Source of the DNA: PFJX01 sp040751755
Lineage (GTDB): Bacteria; Pseudomonadota; Gammaproteobacteria; Burkholderiales; Thiobacillaceae
Reading direction: 5' to 3'
Assembly: GCA_040751755.1 (NCBI GenBank)
Contig: JBFMHC010000050.1
Span: 1 to 64,000 of the forward strand
DNA: 64,000 nt
Position numbers and translations under genes: made by a program. Numbering within the stretch: the first letter of the stretch is position 1; each line of letters starts with the position of its first letter. The notes beneath the pieces are model-generated. The model was not told the origin of the DNA and did not search any database. It worked only from the letters and a program-made list of their open reading frames with translations. Of this stretch, positions 31,192-40,081 are shown piece by piece.

Positions 31192-32909
31192 TGCGTCAGG
31201 CGCGACAGGGTCTCGCGCAGGCTTTCATGGTCGGGGTGGTCCTTGAGGCCGCTCTGCCAGATACGCCGGGCCTCGTCGCGCTCGCCCTTCACCCACAGCA
31301 CCTCGCCCAGGTGGGCGGCGATATCGGGGTCGGGACGGGCCGCGTAGGCACGGCGCAGGAAACCGACCGCCTCGTCGTAGCGCTTCTGCTTGAACAGGGC
31401 CCAGCCCATGCTGTCCTGGATGAAGGGATCGTCCGGCGCCAGGTTGATCGCCTTCTCGAGCAACTCGACCGCCTCCTTCAGACGCGTTGTGCGGTCCGCA
31501 AGGGTATAACCGAGGGCGTTGTAGGCATGGGCGTAGTCGGGCTTGAGCTCGATCATGCGGCGCAGGTCCCGCTCCAGAACGTCCAGGCGGTCCAGCCGCT
31601 CGGCCGCCATGGCGTGGTCATAGAGCAGCTCCAGATTGTCCGGGTAACGCTCCAGGACCTTGCCCAGCACGGCATAGGCCTCGCTATGTATCTTGGCGTC
31701 GCGCAGCAGTTGCGCCTCGGTCTGCGCGATGCGCGCCAGGGCCTCCTCGCTGCCGGCCGCCTCACCCTCCGCCATGCGTGCCAGCCAGGCACGCGCCTCG
31801 GGCAGACGCGCGGCCTTGGCCATGACCATCGCCACGCGCAGGCTCGCCTCGAAGTGCTGGCGACCGCCGACCGCCTGATACGACTTGATGGCGGCGTCAT
31901 ATTCGCCCTTGGCCTCGGCGATCTGGCCCAGCGAATAGTGCACCGCCCCCTCTTCCGCGTAGCCCAGCTCCAGTGCCTTGAGAAAACTGGCCCGCGCCTG
32001 ATCGAGGTCGTTGGCCTGCATCGCCACCAGGCCGAGGGCGAAATGCGGCTCAGGGTCGTCCGGCATGTCGCGCGCGAGGACGGCGAAGGCGGCGCGCGAC
32101 TCGTCGAGACGGCCGGCGCGCGCCAGCTGTTTCGCGTGGGCCATGCGTACCTCGTTCGCCTTGGGGTGCCGCTGCAGGAAACCGCCCATGTATTCGATGG
32201 CGGCGGCGTCGCCGTCCTTCTGCTGCAGGATCTGCGCCTTGAACAGGGCAGCCATCTCCCAGCCCGGCCGCAACTGCATGGCCTGCTCCAGCACGTCCAG
32301 GGCCTTGCCCCCCTGCCCCGCCGCCCAGTCGGCCTGCGCCAGCGCGAAGCGGGCCTCCGGCAGCGCCGGATAGGCGGCCGCGAGGTCGGCCACCAGGCTC
32401 GCCACCGCCTGCTTGTCCGCCTGGCGCGAGAGCAGACTGTGCAACTGCAGGAACACCTGCTCGGGCTTGCCGGTCTTCAGCCAGGACTCCAGATGCGGCT
32501 TGGCGTCGGCAAGCCGGCCGCTGCCTACCAGCAGCGAGGCGAGGGTCTGACGCGCCTTCTGGGAATCGGGCTCCAGCTCCTGCCACAACAGCGCATTGCG
32601 CAGGGCCAGCTTGTGCTGGCGCGCGTACAGCGCGACCTCGGTGGCGCGCCGCGCCACACGGGCGTCGCGCGTGCGCGCGGCGAGGTCGGCATAGGCCTCC
32701 GCGGAAAGCGCCAGCTCGCCTCGCTGGCCGGCGATCTCGCCGAGCAGGAACTGGTACATAAGCTGCGGAGTCAGCCGCGACTCGCCCTCCACCTTGCCGG
32801 CCTGTTGCGGCGACGCGGCGGGGCTCTGCGGCTGCGCCACCACCTGTGATTGGGCGCAGGCGGACAGAGAGGCCGCCAGCAGGGTCAGGAGCAAGGATCG
32901 AGTCGTCAT
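31188..32909 (-). CDS. Tetratricopeptide-repeat lipoprotein
   Basis: A 573-residue exported protein with a lipobox LSAC (Cys18) and a chain of TPR units from about residue 45 to the C-terminus. The clearest are AHAYNALGYTLADRT, PFIQDSMGWALFKQKRYDEA and AAHLGEVLWVKGERDEARRIW. Proteins of this kind sit next to lolB in many betaproteobacteria. TPR arrays mount protein partners, so a scaffold role at the envelope is likely, but the partner is unknown. It diverges from mutM across 107 bases. Confidence 0.87.
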   Translation of the reverse strand: MTTRSLLLTLLAASLSACAQSQVVAQPQSPAASPQQAGKVEGESRLTPQLMYQFLLGEIAGQRGELALSAEAYADLAARTRDARVARRATEVALYARQHKLALRNALLWQELEPDSQKARQTLASLLVGSGRLADAKPHLESWLKTGKPEQVFLQLHSLLSRQADKQAVASLVADLAAAYPALPEARFALAQADWAAGQGGKALDVLEQAMQLRPGWEMAALFKAQILQQKDGDAAAIEYMGGFLQRHPKANEVRMAHAKQLARAGRLDESRAAFAVLARDMPDDPEPHFALGLVAMQANDLDQARASFLKALELGYAEEGAVHYSLGQIAEAKGEYDAAIKSYQAVGGRQHFEASLRVAMVMAKAARLPEARAWLARMAEGEAAGSEEALARIAQTEAQLLRDAKIHSEAYAVLGKVLERYPDNLELLYDHAMAAERLDRLDVLERDLRRMIELKPDYAHAYNALGYTLADRTTRLKEAVELLEKAINLAPDDPFIQDSMGWALFKQKRYDEAVGFLRRAYAARPDPDIAAHLGEVLWVKGERDEARRIWQSGLKDHPDHESLRETLSRLTH

Positions 32910-33016
32910 GGTGTACTTTTAGGGCTGCCCAAACGGGGGCAAACCATTATGCAATGACCCCGACAGGCATGAGAAGTTGCCGTTCCCGGCCCATTAACGC
33001 CATTCAGATAGCAAAA

Positions 33017-33844
33017 ATGCCCGAACTACCCGAAGTCGAAACCGTTTGCCGCGGCCTCGCGCCACACCTCGTCGGCCATCGCCTGCGCGGCGCGCGCGTG
33101 CGCGAGGCGCGCCTGCGCTGGCCCGTGCCCGAGGATCTCGGCGCACGGGTAAGCGGCCACGAGGTCGTCGAGCTGCGGCGACGCGGCAAGTACCTGGTGA
33201 TGCGCCTGCGGCGCGAAGATCAGGAGGGCTACCTGCTTCTTCACCTGGGCATGTCCGGCAGCCTGCGGCTCACCCCCGCCGAGACACCGCCGGAAAGGCA
33301 CGACCACGTCGATCTCCTGCTGGAGGACGGGCAGTGCCTGCGCCTGCGTGATCCGCGGCGCTTCGGCGCCTTGCTGTGGTGCGACGACCCGAGCGCCCAC
33401 CCGCTCATCGCCCCGCTGGGCGTGGAACCGCTCTCGCCCGGGTTCGACGGTGCCTTCCTGCATGCCCTGTGCCGCGGCAGCCGGCTCGCCATCAAGGCCC
33501 TGATCATGGATGCGCACCGCCTGGTAGGGGTGGGCAACATCTACGCAAACGAGGCCCTGTTCCACGCCGGCATCGACCCGCGCCTGGCTGCGGGCAGGCT
33601 CTCGCGCCCGCGCTGCGAGCGGCTCGCCGGCGCCATTCGCGAGACCCTGACGCGGGCCATCGCCGCCGGCGGCAGCACGCTGCGGGACTTCGTCGACGGC
33701 CACGGCAAGCCGGGCTACTTCCAGCAGACCTATTTCGTCTACGGCCGCGCCGGCGAGCCCTGCCGGACCTGCGGCCAGCCGATCCGCCACCTCACGCAGG
33801 GCGCACGCTCGACCTTCTTCTGCGCGCACTGCCAGAAACGCTAG
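33017..33844 (+). CDS. mutM: Formamidopyrimidine-DNA glycosylase (Fpg/MutM)
   Basis: Removes 8-oxoguanine and other oxidised purines from DNA and cuts the abasic site. The 275-residue protein starts MPELPEVETV, so after Met removal Pro2 is the catalytic nucleophile and Glu3 the acid. The helix-two-turn-helix VGVGNIYANEALF and the C-terminal zinc finger (CRTC and CAHC pairs) are intact. A longer upstream frame was rejected because the N-terminal Pro is required for activity. Confidence 0.97.
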   Translation: MPELPEVETVCRGLAPHLVGHRLRGARVREARLRWPVPEDLGARVSGHEVVELRRRGKYLVMRLRREDQEGYLLLHLGMSGSLRLTPAETPPERHDHVDLLLEDGQCLRLRDPRRFGALLWCDDPSAHPLIAPLGVEPLSPGFDGAFLHALCRGSRLAIKALIMDAHRLVGVGNIYANEALFHAGIDPRLAAGRLSRPRCERLAGAIRETLTRAIAAGGSTLRDFVDGHGKPGYFQQTYFVYGRAGEPCRTCGQPIRHLTQGARSTFFCAHCQKR

Positions 33845-33948
33845 GAATGGGCTGAATCCGGAGCCCCCTCAAGCCGCCGGTTTTTTTGCCGATATGCTAC
33901 ATTGCCGCAACAACACAAGGCCGGGCTGGGAACCGCCGGAGGACACAC

Positions 33949-35910
33949 ATGAGCACCGTTTCACTCGTCAATGAATTCGAGGCTTACAGTCAGTGGCGCG
34001 AGGACCTCTCGCGCGGCATCGCCGACTACCGCCAGTGGCTGAACCGGGAGGATCTGAACGACTCGCAGCGCGACATGCGCCTGCAGCAGCTCATCGACCG
34101 CCTCGCCGAGGACAAGCTCCACGTCGCCTTCATTGCCGAGTTTTCACGCGGCAAGTCCGAGCTGATCAACGCCATATTCCTCTCCGACCTGAAGCAGCGG
34201 CTCCTGCCCTCCACTGCCGGCCGCACCACCATGTGCCCGACGGAACTGCTCTACGACCCGGCCAAGCCGCCGATGATCGAGCTGCTGCCGATCGAGACGC
34301 GCGGCTCCAACGCCACGGTCTCGGAATACAAGAACTACCCGGACGAATGGACGCCGGTGGCGATCGACACCTCCTCGCCGGACAGCGTCGCACAGGCGAT
34401 GAAGGAGGTCTGCCGCACCAAGGAGGTCTCCGTGGAAGAGGCCACCCGCTTCGGCCTCTACAACCCCGACGACGCGGACTCCAGCCTCGGCGTGAACCAG
34501 GACGGCCACGTCGTCATCCCCGCCTGGCGCCACGCCATCATCAATTTCCCCCACCCCTTCCTGGAGAAGGGCCTGGTGGTCTATGACACGCCGGGCCTGA
34601 ACGCGATCGGCGTGGAACCGGAACTCACCTTCAACCTGCTGCCCAATGCCCACGCGGTGCTGTTCGTGCTGTCGGCCGATGCCGGCGTCACCAAGTCCGA
34701 CATCGAGGTGTGGCGCAGCCACATCTATGCGCGCGGCAAGAACCGCGGCCGCCTGGTGGCCCTGAACAAGATCGACGGCCTCTGGGACGACCTGAAGACG
34801 CCGCAGCAGATCGAGGCCGAGATCAACAACCAGGTGAAGACCTGCGCCGAGCTGCTGGGCGTGGAACCCAGCCAGATCTTCCCGGTCTCCGCGCAGAAGG
34901 GCCTGCTGGCGAAGATCAACGGTGACGCCGATCTTCTTGCCAGGAGCCGCCTGCTGGAACTGGAACAAGCCCTCTCCGATGAACTCATCGCCTCCAAGCA
35001 GGCCATCGTGCGCGACCAGACCGAGGCGGAGATCGGCGACCTGCTGAGCAACAGCCAGGCCCTGCTGGAAGGCCGCCTGCGCGGCATCGAGGAGCAGCTG
35101 AATGAGCTCAAGGGCCTGCAGGGCAAGAACCAGGACGTGGTCGAGCACATCATGGGCAAGATCGCCAGCGACAAGGAGCTGTTCGAGCGCGGACTGCAGC
35201 AGTTCCAGGCCCTGCGCTCGGTCTACTCGCAGCAGAGCATCAAGCTGTTCTCGCAGATCGGCATGGACGTATTGAAGAACGAGGTGCGCGTGGCGCGCGA
35301 GGCCATGACCGAGAGCCGCTTCACCAAGGGTATGCGCGACGCGATGAGCGGTTTCTTCTCAGCAGTGGACGGCCACCTCGCTGCCGCGCACGAGCAGACC
35401 GAGGAGATCAACCGCATGATGGAGGCGATGTACCGCAAGCTCAACCAGGAGCACGGCATCAATCTCGTCGCCATCCCGCCTTTCTCCATGCTGCGCTACC
35501 GCAAGGAGCTGCAGCGCCTGGAGGAGACCTACCAGCGCCACTTCAACAACTTCTACACCTATCTGACGACCGAACAGCACACCCTCACCTCGCGCTTCTT
35601 CGAGACCCTCGCCACACGCGCGGTGCAGGTGTTCGAGATCCTCAACCGCGACCTGGAAAACTGGCTCAAGGCCATCATGTCGCCCATGGAGAGCCAGGTG
35701 CGCGAGCACCAGATGCAGCTGCGCCGCCGCCTGGAAAGCGTCAAGCGCATCCACAAGGCGGCGGACACCCTGGAAGACCGCATCGGCGAACTGGAAAACA
35801 TGCGCGGCGAGGCCATGCGCCAGGTGAACGAACTGGCGCAGCTCGCAAGCAGGGTACAGGCCAGTCTGGCGCAGGCGGGCCATGCCGAGGAGGTCGCGCT
35901 GGCTGCCTGA
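33949..35910 (+). CDS. Bacterial dynamin-like GTPase
   Basis: A 653-residue large GTPase of the dynamin superfamily. The P-loop is AEFSRGKS (63-70), with Ala where the family usually has Gly. The switch Thr lies in GRTTMCPTEL (91-100), G3 is DTPG near 213 and G4 NKID near 273. Long helical and coiled-coil stretches follow (about 350-450 and 560-640), with a hydrophobic patch INLVAIPPFSML near 505 that could touch membrane. Such proteins remodel or fuse membranes; a few serve in stress or phage defence. It has GGAGG six bases ahead of the ATG, stands alone after mutM, and ends at a strong terminator. Confidence 0.87.
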   Translation: MSTVSLVNEFEAYSQWREDLSRGIADYRQWLNREDLNDSQRDMRLQQLIDRLAEDKLHVAFIAEFSRGKSELINAIFLSDLKQRLLPSTAGRTTMCPTELLYDPAKPPMIELLPIETRGSNATVSEYKNYPDEWTPVAIDTSSPDSVAQAMKEVCRTKEVSVEEATRFGLYNPDDADSSLGVNQDGHVVIPAWRHAIINFPHPFLEKGLVVYDTPGLNAIGVEPELTFNLLPNAHAVLFVLSADAGVTKSDIEVWRSHIYARGKNRGRLVALNKIDGLWDDLKTPQQIEAEINNQVKTCAELLGVEPSQIFPVSAQKGLLAKINGDADLLARSRLLELEQALSDELIASKQAIVRDQTEAEIGDLLSNSQALLEGRLRGIEEQLNELKGLQGKNQDVVEHIMGKIASDKELFERGLQQFQALRSVYSQQSIKLFSQIGMDVLKNEVRVAREAMTESRFTKGMRDAMSGFFSAVDGHLAAAHEQTEEINRMMEAMYRKLNQEHGINLVAIPPFSMLRYRKELQRLEETYQRHFNNFYTYLTTEQHTLTSRFFETLATRAVQVFEILNRDLENWLKAIMSPMESQVREHQMQLRRRLESVKRIHKAADTLEDRIGELENMRGEAMRQVNELAQLASRVQASLAQAGHAEEVALAA

Positions 35911-35923
35911 TCGTCACACCGAC

Positions 35924-35958
35924 AATAAAAAAGCGCGGCCGGGCCGCGCTTTTTTATT
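35924..35958. terminator. Bidirectional intrinsic terminator
   Basis: A 17-bp perfect palindrome arm AATAAAAAAGCGCGGCC (35924-35940) is mirrored at 35942-35958. T-runs on both strands let it serve the dynamin-like gene (plus) and the ferredoxin gene (minus). Confidence 0.92.
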
Positions 35959-35973
35959 CACGCCGAGCAGGGG

Positions 35974-36225
35974 TTACTTGCCGGCGGTCAGCTTTTCGTA
36001 TTTCGCCATGAGCTGATCCTTGCTCTCCACGTAGTCGGGGTTCACAGGGATGCAGTCCACCGGGCAGACCTCGCGGCACTGCGGGGTATCGAAGTGGCCG
36101 ACGCACTCGGTGCACTTGTTCGGATCGATGACGTAGATGTCCTCACCCTGGGTAATCGCGCCGTTGGGGCACTCGGGCTCGCACACATCGCAGTTGATGC
36201 ATTCATCGGTGATCATCAAGGCCAT
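35974..36225 (-). CDS. 2[4Fe-4S] ferredoxin, Allochromatium type
   Basis: An 83-residue electron carrier. The first cluster motif is C9-x2-C12-x2-C15-x3-C19-P. The second has the long spacing C38-x2-C41-x8-C50-x3-C54-P, with C58 nearby, which marks the Alvin/YfhL type of low-potential ferredoxin. It sits downstream of coaD, as commonly seen in betaproteobacteria, and ends at the bidirectional terminator. Its partner enzyme is not shown by the context. Confidence 0.95.
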   Translation of the reverse strand: MALMITDECINCDVCEPECPNGAITQGEDIYVIDPNKCTECVGHFDTPQCREVCPVDCIPVNPDYVESKDQLMAKYEKLTAGK

Positions 36226-36278
36226 CGTAGTTTCCTTTTTTCAGTAGTGACGTCTATCTGGTGGCGCCATAGGCGGTT

Positions 36279-36761
36279 TCAAGCGGCGAACCTGGCCGCC
36301 AAGCGTTGTGCCACCATGGGATGCACGAAGGGTCGCACATCGCCCCGTAACCGTGCAATCTCCCGCACCATGCTCGCGGACACGAACATGTACTGTTCCG
36401 CCGGCGTGAGGAAGATCGTCTCCATCTCCGGCGCCAGACGGCGGTTCATGCCCGCCAGCTGGAATTCGTACTCGAAGTCGGACACCGCGCGCAGACCGCG
36501 CAGCACCATGCATGCCCCCTGGCTGCGGACGAAGTCCACCAGCAATCCGCTGAATGGCTGCACGGAGACGTTGTCCAGTCCTTCCAGGGCAAGACGCGCC
36601 AGCTCCAGGCGTTCCTGCAGGGGGAAGCAGGGGCTCTTGGAGGAGCTTTCCGCCACCGCCACGATGACCTTGTCGAACAGGCCCAGTGCCCGACGCACGA
36701 GGTCTTCATGCCCGCAGGTGATCGGGTCGAAGGTACCCGGGTAAACGATGATCCTGCTCAA
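36279..36761 (-). CDS. coaD: Phosphopantetheine adenylyltransferase
   Basis: Adenylates 4'-phosphopantetheine, the penultimate step of coenzyme A synthesis. The 160 residues contain the nucleotidyl-transferase motif TFDPITCGH (His18) and the C-terminal SASMVREIARLRGDV signature. The ATG overlaps the rsmD stop by four bases. The ferredoxin gene follows 53 bases downstream. Confidence 0.98.
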   Translation of the reverse strand: MSRIIVYPGTFDPITCGHEDLVRRALGLFDKVIVAVAESSSKSPCFPLQERLELARLALEGLDNVSVQPFSGLLVDFVRSQGACMVLRGLRAVSDFEYEFQLAGMNRRLAPEMETIFLTPAEQYMFVSASMVREIARLRGDVRPFVHPMVAQRLAARFAA

Positions 36762-37318
36762 GAACGCTCCAGCAACCAGTAATGGGAATGCCCGGCCCTG
36801 CCCTGGCGCAGCACGCCGAGGCCGGCCGCGGCCAGCTCCGCCTCCGGCAAGGGGGCGCCGGACTCGGCATAGATTCTACCGTCCGGCCGCAGGTGTGTCG
36901 CCGCCGCGCGCAACGCCGGGACGATCTGCTGCGAGGCGAATGGCGGATCGAGGAAGATGACGTCGAAGGCGTCGCCCGGCGCGGCAAGGAAGCCCATGGC
37001 ATCCGCGCCCAGGATCTCGACGTTGCCGATCTCCAGGATCTTCGCGTTCCCGCGCAGGGCGGCGAGGGCCTGTGCGTCGCGCTCCAGCATCAGCACGCGC
37101 GCGGCGCCGCGCGACGCCGCCTCGAAGCCGAGCGCGCCGCTGCCGGCGAAGGCATCCAGGCAGTGCAGCCCATGCAGGTCCTGGCCCAGCCAGTTGAACA
37201 GGGTCTCGCGCACCCGGTCGGGCGTGGGGCGCAGACCCGGCAGGTCGGGGAATCGCAGGTGGCGGCGGCGCAACGCGCCGCCGATGATGCGGACCTGATT
37301 AGTCCTTGCCGCTCTCAA
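36758..37318 (-). CDS. rsmD: 16S rRNA (guanine966-N2)-methyltransferase
   Basis: Methylates G966 of 16S rRNA. The 186-residue protein has the SAM-binding motif DAFAGSGALGFEA, the catalytic DPPF motif and the N-terminal VRIIGG and RPTPDRVRETLFNWL blocks of RsmD. The start is TTG, overlapping the preceding M16 stop codon as TTGA; no ATG or GTG lies between this TTG and the conserved start of the fold. It couples to coaD downstream. Confidence 0.94.
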   Translation of the reverse strand: MRAARTNQVRIIGGALRRRHLRFPDLPGLRPTPDRVRETLFNWLGQDLHGLHCLDAFAGSGALGFEAASRGAARVLMLERDAQALAALRGNAKILEIGNVEILGADAMGFLAAPGDAFDVIFLDPPFASQQIVPALRAAATHLRPDGRIYAESGAPLPEAELAAAGLGVLRQGRAGHSHYWLLERS

Positions 37319-38619
37319 GCTGCCCCCCCAACGATCACCGTGCGCAGGTACTCCGGGCGCACGCGGGCCCGGAAGGCCCGCAGGATGTCATCTCGGCTCA
37401 CCGCCTCGACCTTGGCGGTGTAGGTATCCAGCCAGTCGAGCGGCAGGCGGTAGAAGCCGATCACGGCGAGGTACTCGAGGATCTTCTTGTTACTGTCCAG
37501 ACGCAGCGGGAAGCCGCCCACCAGGTTGTCCTTCGCCTGCCGCAGTTCCGCCTCGCTCGGTCCGTCCCGGAGATAACGCGCAAGCTCCTGCCGGGTGGTA
37601 CGTACCGCCTCGTCGGTGGCGTCGCGGCGGGTCTGCAGGCCGATCTGGAACGGCCCCAGCTCCTGCATGGGCATGAAGTAGCTGTAGACGCTGTAGGCCA
37701 GCCCCTTCTTCTGCCGCACCGCCTCCATGAGCCGGGAATCGAAGCCGCCACCGCCGAGCACGTAGTTGCCGACGTGCAGGGGGAAGTAGTCCGGGTCCTC
37801 GCGCTTCAGGCCGGGCAGACCGATGAACAGGTGGCTCTGCGTCGCATGGTGCGGGATCAGGCGCTCACTGCCGGCGATACCCGCCGGCACCGGCGGAATG
37901 GGCGGCGGCGCCCCACCCTCGGGCAGGCCGCCCGCCAGACGCGCCGCGATGCGCTCCGCCTCGGCGCGATCGATATCGCCCATGAGCGAGATCACCATAT
38001 TGCGTGCCCGGTAGTAACGGCGGTGGAAGGTCTGCAGGTCGTCGCGAGTGAGGCTTGCCACGCTCTCCGGCGTGCCGCTCTCCGGCAGGGCGTAGGGGTG
38101 GTCGCCGTACAGCGCGGCCTGGAAGGCCTTCTCGCCGATCACCTCGGGCTTGGTCTCGCCCTCGCGCAGGGAGGCGATGAGGCGAGCCTTCTCGCGCTCC
38201 ACCACGGCGGCATCGAAGCGCGGTGCGGTGAGGATGGCCGACAGCACCGCGATGGCCTGTCCGCGCTCGGTCGCCCCGCTCAGGCTGCGCAGTTGGAAGC
38301 CCGCGCGGTCGGCGTCGAAGCGTGCGGAGAGCTGCGCGCCCACGTCGGCCAGCCGGTCCGAGATGTCGCGCTCGGCGTAGGGGCCCGCGCCCAGGGCCAT
38401 GACGTGCCGGGTCAGGTTCGCCACGCCGTTCTTTTCCCGGGTATCGCGCGCGCTGCCGGCGTCGAACTCCAGCGCCAGGTCGAGCATGGGCAGGTCGTGG
38501 TTCTCCACGAACAGTACGCGCGCACCCTGCGGCGTGGTCCATTGCTGGATGCCGAGGCCTGCCCAGGCTGGCAGGGCAAACAGGAGGCAGAAGGCGAGGA
38601 TGAGACGCTTAGCGGACAT
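37315..38619 (-). CDS. M16 family peptidase-like protein, probably inactive subunit
   Basis: A 434-residue exported protein with a signal peptide (ILAFCLLFALPAWA). It has the M16 fold, including the RYYRARNMVISLMGDI run and the GGGGFDSRLMEAVRQKKGLAYSVYS block. The zinc motif HxxEH is absent: the equivalent segment reads NLTRHVMALG. It is therefore the likely non-catalytic partner of the upstream M16 peptidase, with which it overlaps by 11 bases. The ATG at 38619 has GGAGG six bases ahead; a start seven codons earlier is less likely. Pairs of this type work in the periplasm, but the substrate is unknown. Confidence 0.9.
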   Translation of the reverse strand: MSAKRLILAFCLLFALPAWAGLGIQQWTTPQGARVLFVENHDLPMLDLALEFDAGSARDTREKNGVANLTRHVMALGAGPYAERDISDRLADVGAQLSARFDADRAGFQLRSLSGATERGQAIAVLSAILTAPRFDAAVVEREKARLIASLREGETKPEVIGEKAFQAALYGDHPYALPESGTPESVASLTRDDLQTFHRRYYRARNMVISLMGDIDRAEAERIAARLAGGLPEGGAPPPIPPVPAGIAGSERLIPHHATQSHLFIGLPGLKREDPDYFPLHVGNYVLGGGGFDSRLMEAVRQKKGLAYSVYSYFMPMQELGPFQIGLQTRRDATDEAVRTTRQELARYLRDGPSEAELRQAKDNLVGGFPLRLDSNKKILEYLAVIGFYRLPLDWLDTYTAKVEAVSRDDILRAFRARVRPEYLRTVIVGGAA

Positions 38620-39985
38620 GGGTGCCTCCGGTCTGGCCATTCTTAACCACCTTGCCCTCGGGCAGAGGCTGGGGGTCGAGCACGGCGACGGTAAGGTGGT
38701 CGTCGATCAGGTATTTCCGCGCCACCTCCCGCACCTGCTCGGCGGTCACCGCCTTCAGGCGCGCGTAGCGCGTCTCGCGGTCGCGGTAGTCGAGGCCCGC
38801 GGTGGTCCACTCGCCAATCAGCATCGCCTGGTAGAACAGGGAGTCCTGCTGGAACACCTGCCCGGCCAGGACCTGCGCCTTGACCCGCGCCAGCTCGGCG
38901 TCGCTGACGCCGTCGCGGACGATCTTCGCGATCTCGGCCTTGAGCGCCGTTTCCACGTCTGCCACTGTCTTGCCCTCGGCGGGCGCGGCATCGACCATGA
39001 ACAGGGCCGGCCCGCGCGAGACCGGGTCATAGCCCGCGCTCACCTCGGTGGCGAGCTTCTGCTCGCGCACCAGTGACTGGTTGAGGCGCGCCGAGGCATG
39101 GCCGTCGAGCACGCCGGCGAGGATCTCCAGGGCATAGGGCTCCCACTCCTGCTTCGGCGCGCTCAGACGCGGCGCCTGCCAGGCAAGGGCCACCACCGGC
39201 TGGCTCGCCGGCGCCTTCACCGTCACCTCGCGCATGCCCAGCTGTGGCGCCTCGCCCAGCGGCTTGCGCGTTGGCAGGGCGTGCGCGGGGATGGGGCCGA
39301 AATATTGTTTCGCCCAGGCGAACACCCGCGCGGGGGCGACGTCACCCGCCACCACCAGGGTGGCATTGTTGGGGGCATACCAGCGCTCGTACCAGGCGCG
39401 CGCATCGGCCACGCCCATGTTCTTCAGGTCGTCCATCCAGCCGATCACCGGGTGGCGGTAGGGATGGGTGCTGAAGGCGCTGGCCATGAGGGTCTCGTAC
39501 AGCTGCGCCTGCGGGTTGTCCTCGGTGCGCAGGCGGCGTTCCTCCATGACCACGTTGATCTCCTTGGCGAACTCCTCGGGCGCCAGTGTCAGGTTGGCCA
39601 TGCGGTCGGCCTCCAGCTTCAGCGCCAGCTCCAGGCGGTCCTTCTGCAAAGTCTGGAAATACGCGGTGTGGTCGCGCGAGGTGAAGGCGTTCTCGCGCCC
39701 GCCGGCGGCGGCGATACGCTTGGAGAACTCACCCGCCGGCACGTCCTTGGTGCCCTTGAACATCATGTGTTCGAGCACGTGCGCCACCCCGGTGGTGCCG
39801 TAGCTCTCGTCCATGCTGCCGGCGCGGTACCAGATTTGCGATACCACCACCGGCGCGCGCCGGTCGACCTTCACCACCACCCGCAGACCGTTATCCAGCG
39901 TCTGCTCCGCCACCTCCGCCCGCGAGGGCGAGGCGGCGAGCAGCAGACAGCCGAGGGCAAACACGATGCGTTGCATTTCAGGCAT
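38609..39985 (-). CDS. M16 family zinc metallopeptidase
   Basis: A 458-residue exported peptidase with a signal peptide (IVFALGCLLLAASPSRA). The inverted zinc motif HVLEH (residues 69-73) is intact, with the downstream Glu in EINVVMEERR. The family fold continues with WYAPNNATLVVAGDV. It is translated ahead of the inactive M16 partner and probably forms a heterodimer with it. It diverges from ftsY, as in many proteobacteria. An ATG nine codons upstream was rejected because the chosen one has AAGG at a suitable distance. Confidence 0.93.
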   Translation of the reverse strand: MPEMQRIVFALGCLLLAASPSRAEVAEQTLDNGLRVVVKVDRRAPVVVSQIWYRAGSMDESYGTTGVAHVLEHMMFKGTKDVPAGEFSKRIAAAGGRENAFTSRDHTAYFQTLQKDRLELALKLEADRMANLTLAPEEFAKEINVVMEERRLRTEDNPQAQLYETLMASAFSTHPYRHPVIGWMDDLKNMGVADARAWYERWYAPNNATLVVAGDVAPARVFAWAKQYFGPIPAHALPTRKPLGEAPQLGMREVTVKAPASQPVVALAWQAPRLSAPKQEWEPYALEILAGVLDGHASARLNQSLVREQKLATEVSAGYDPVSRGPALFMVDAAPAEGKTVADVETALKAEIAKIVRDGVSDAELARVKAQVLAGQVFQQDSLFYQAMLIGEWTTAGLDYRDRETRYARLKAVTAEQVREVARKYLIDDHLTVAVLDPQPLPEGKVVKNGQTGGTHVR

Positions 39986-40081
39986 ATCCAACCTTTCGCA
40001 AAGAGGCCGCATGATAGAATTTCCAAGCAGTTAACGCAGCCCGAGGCTGCGTGCCATCGACCTTCTCGGACAGCCTTTCAC

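Noticed and set aside
33845..33948. Terminator after mutM from the T7 run near 33890
   Set aside because: Only a 4-bp CCGG self-pairing can be drawn ahead of the T-run, too weak to call.
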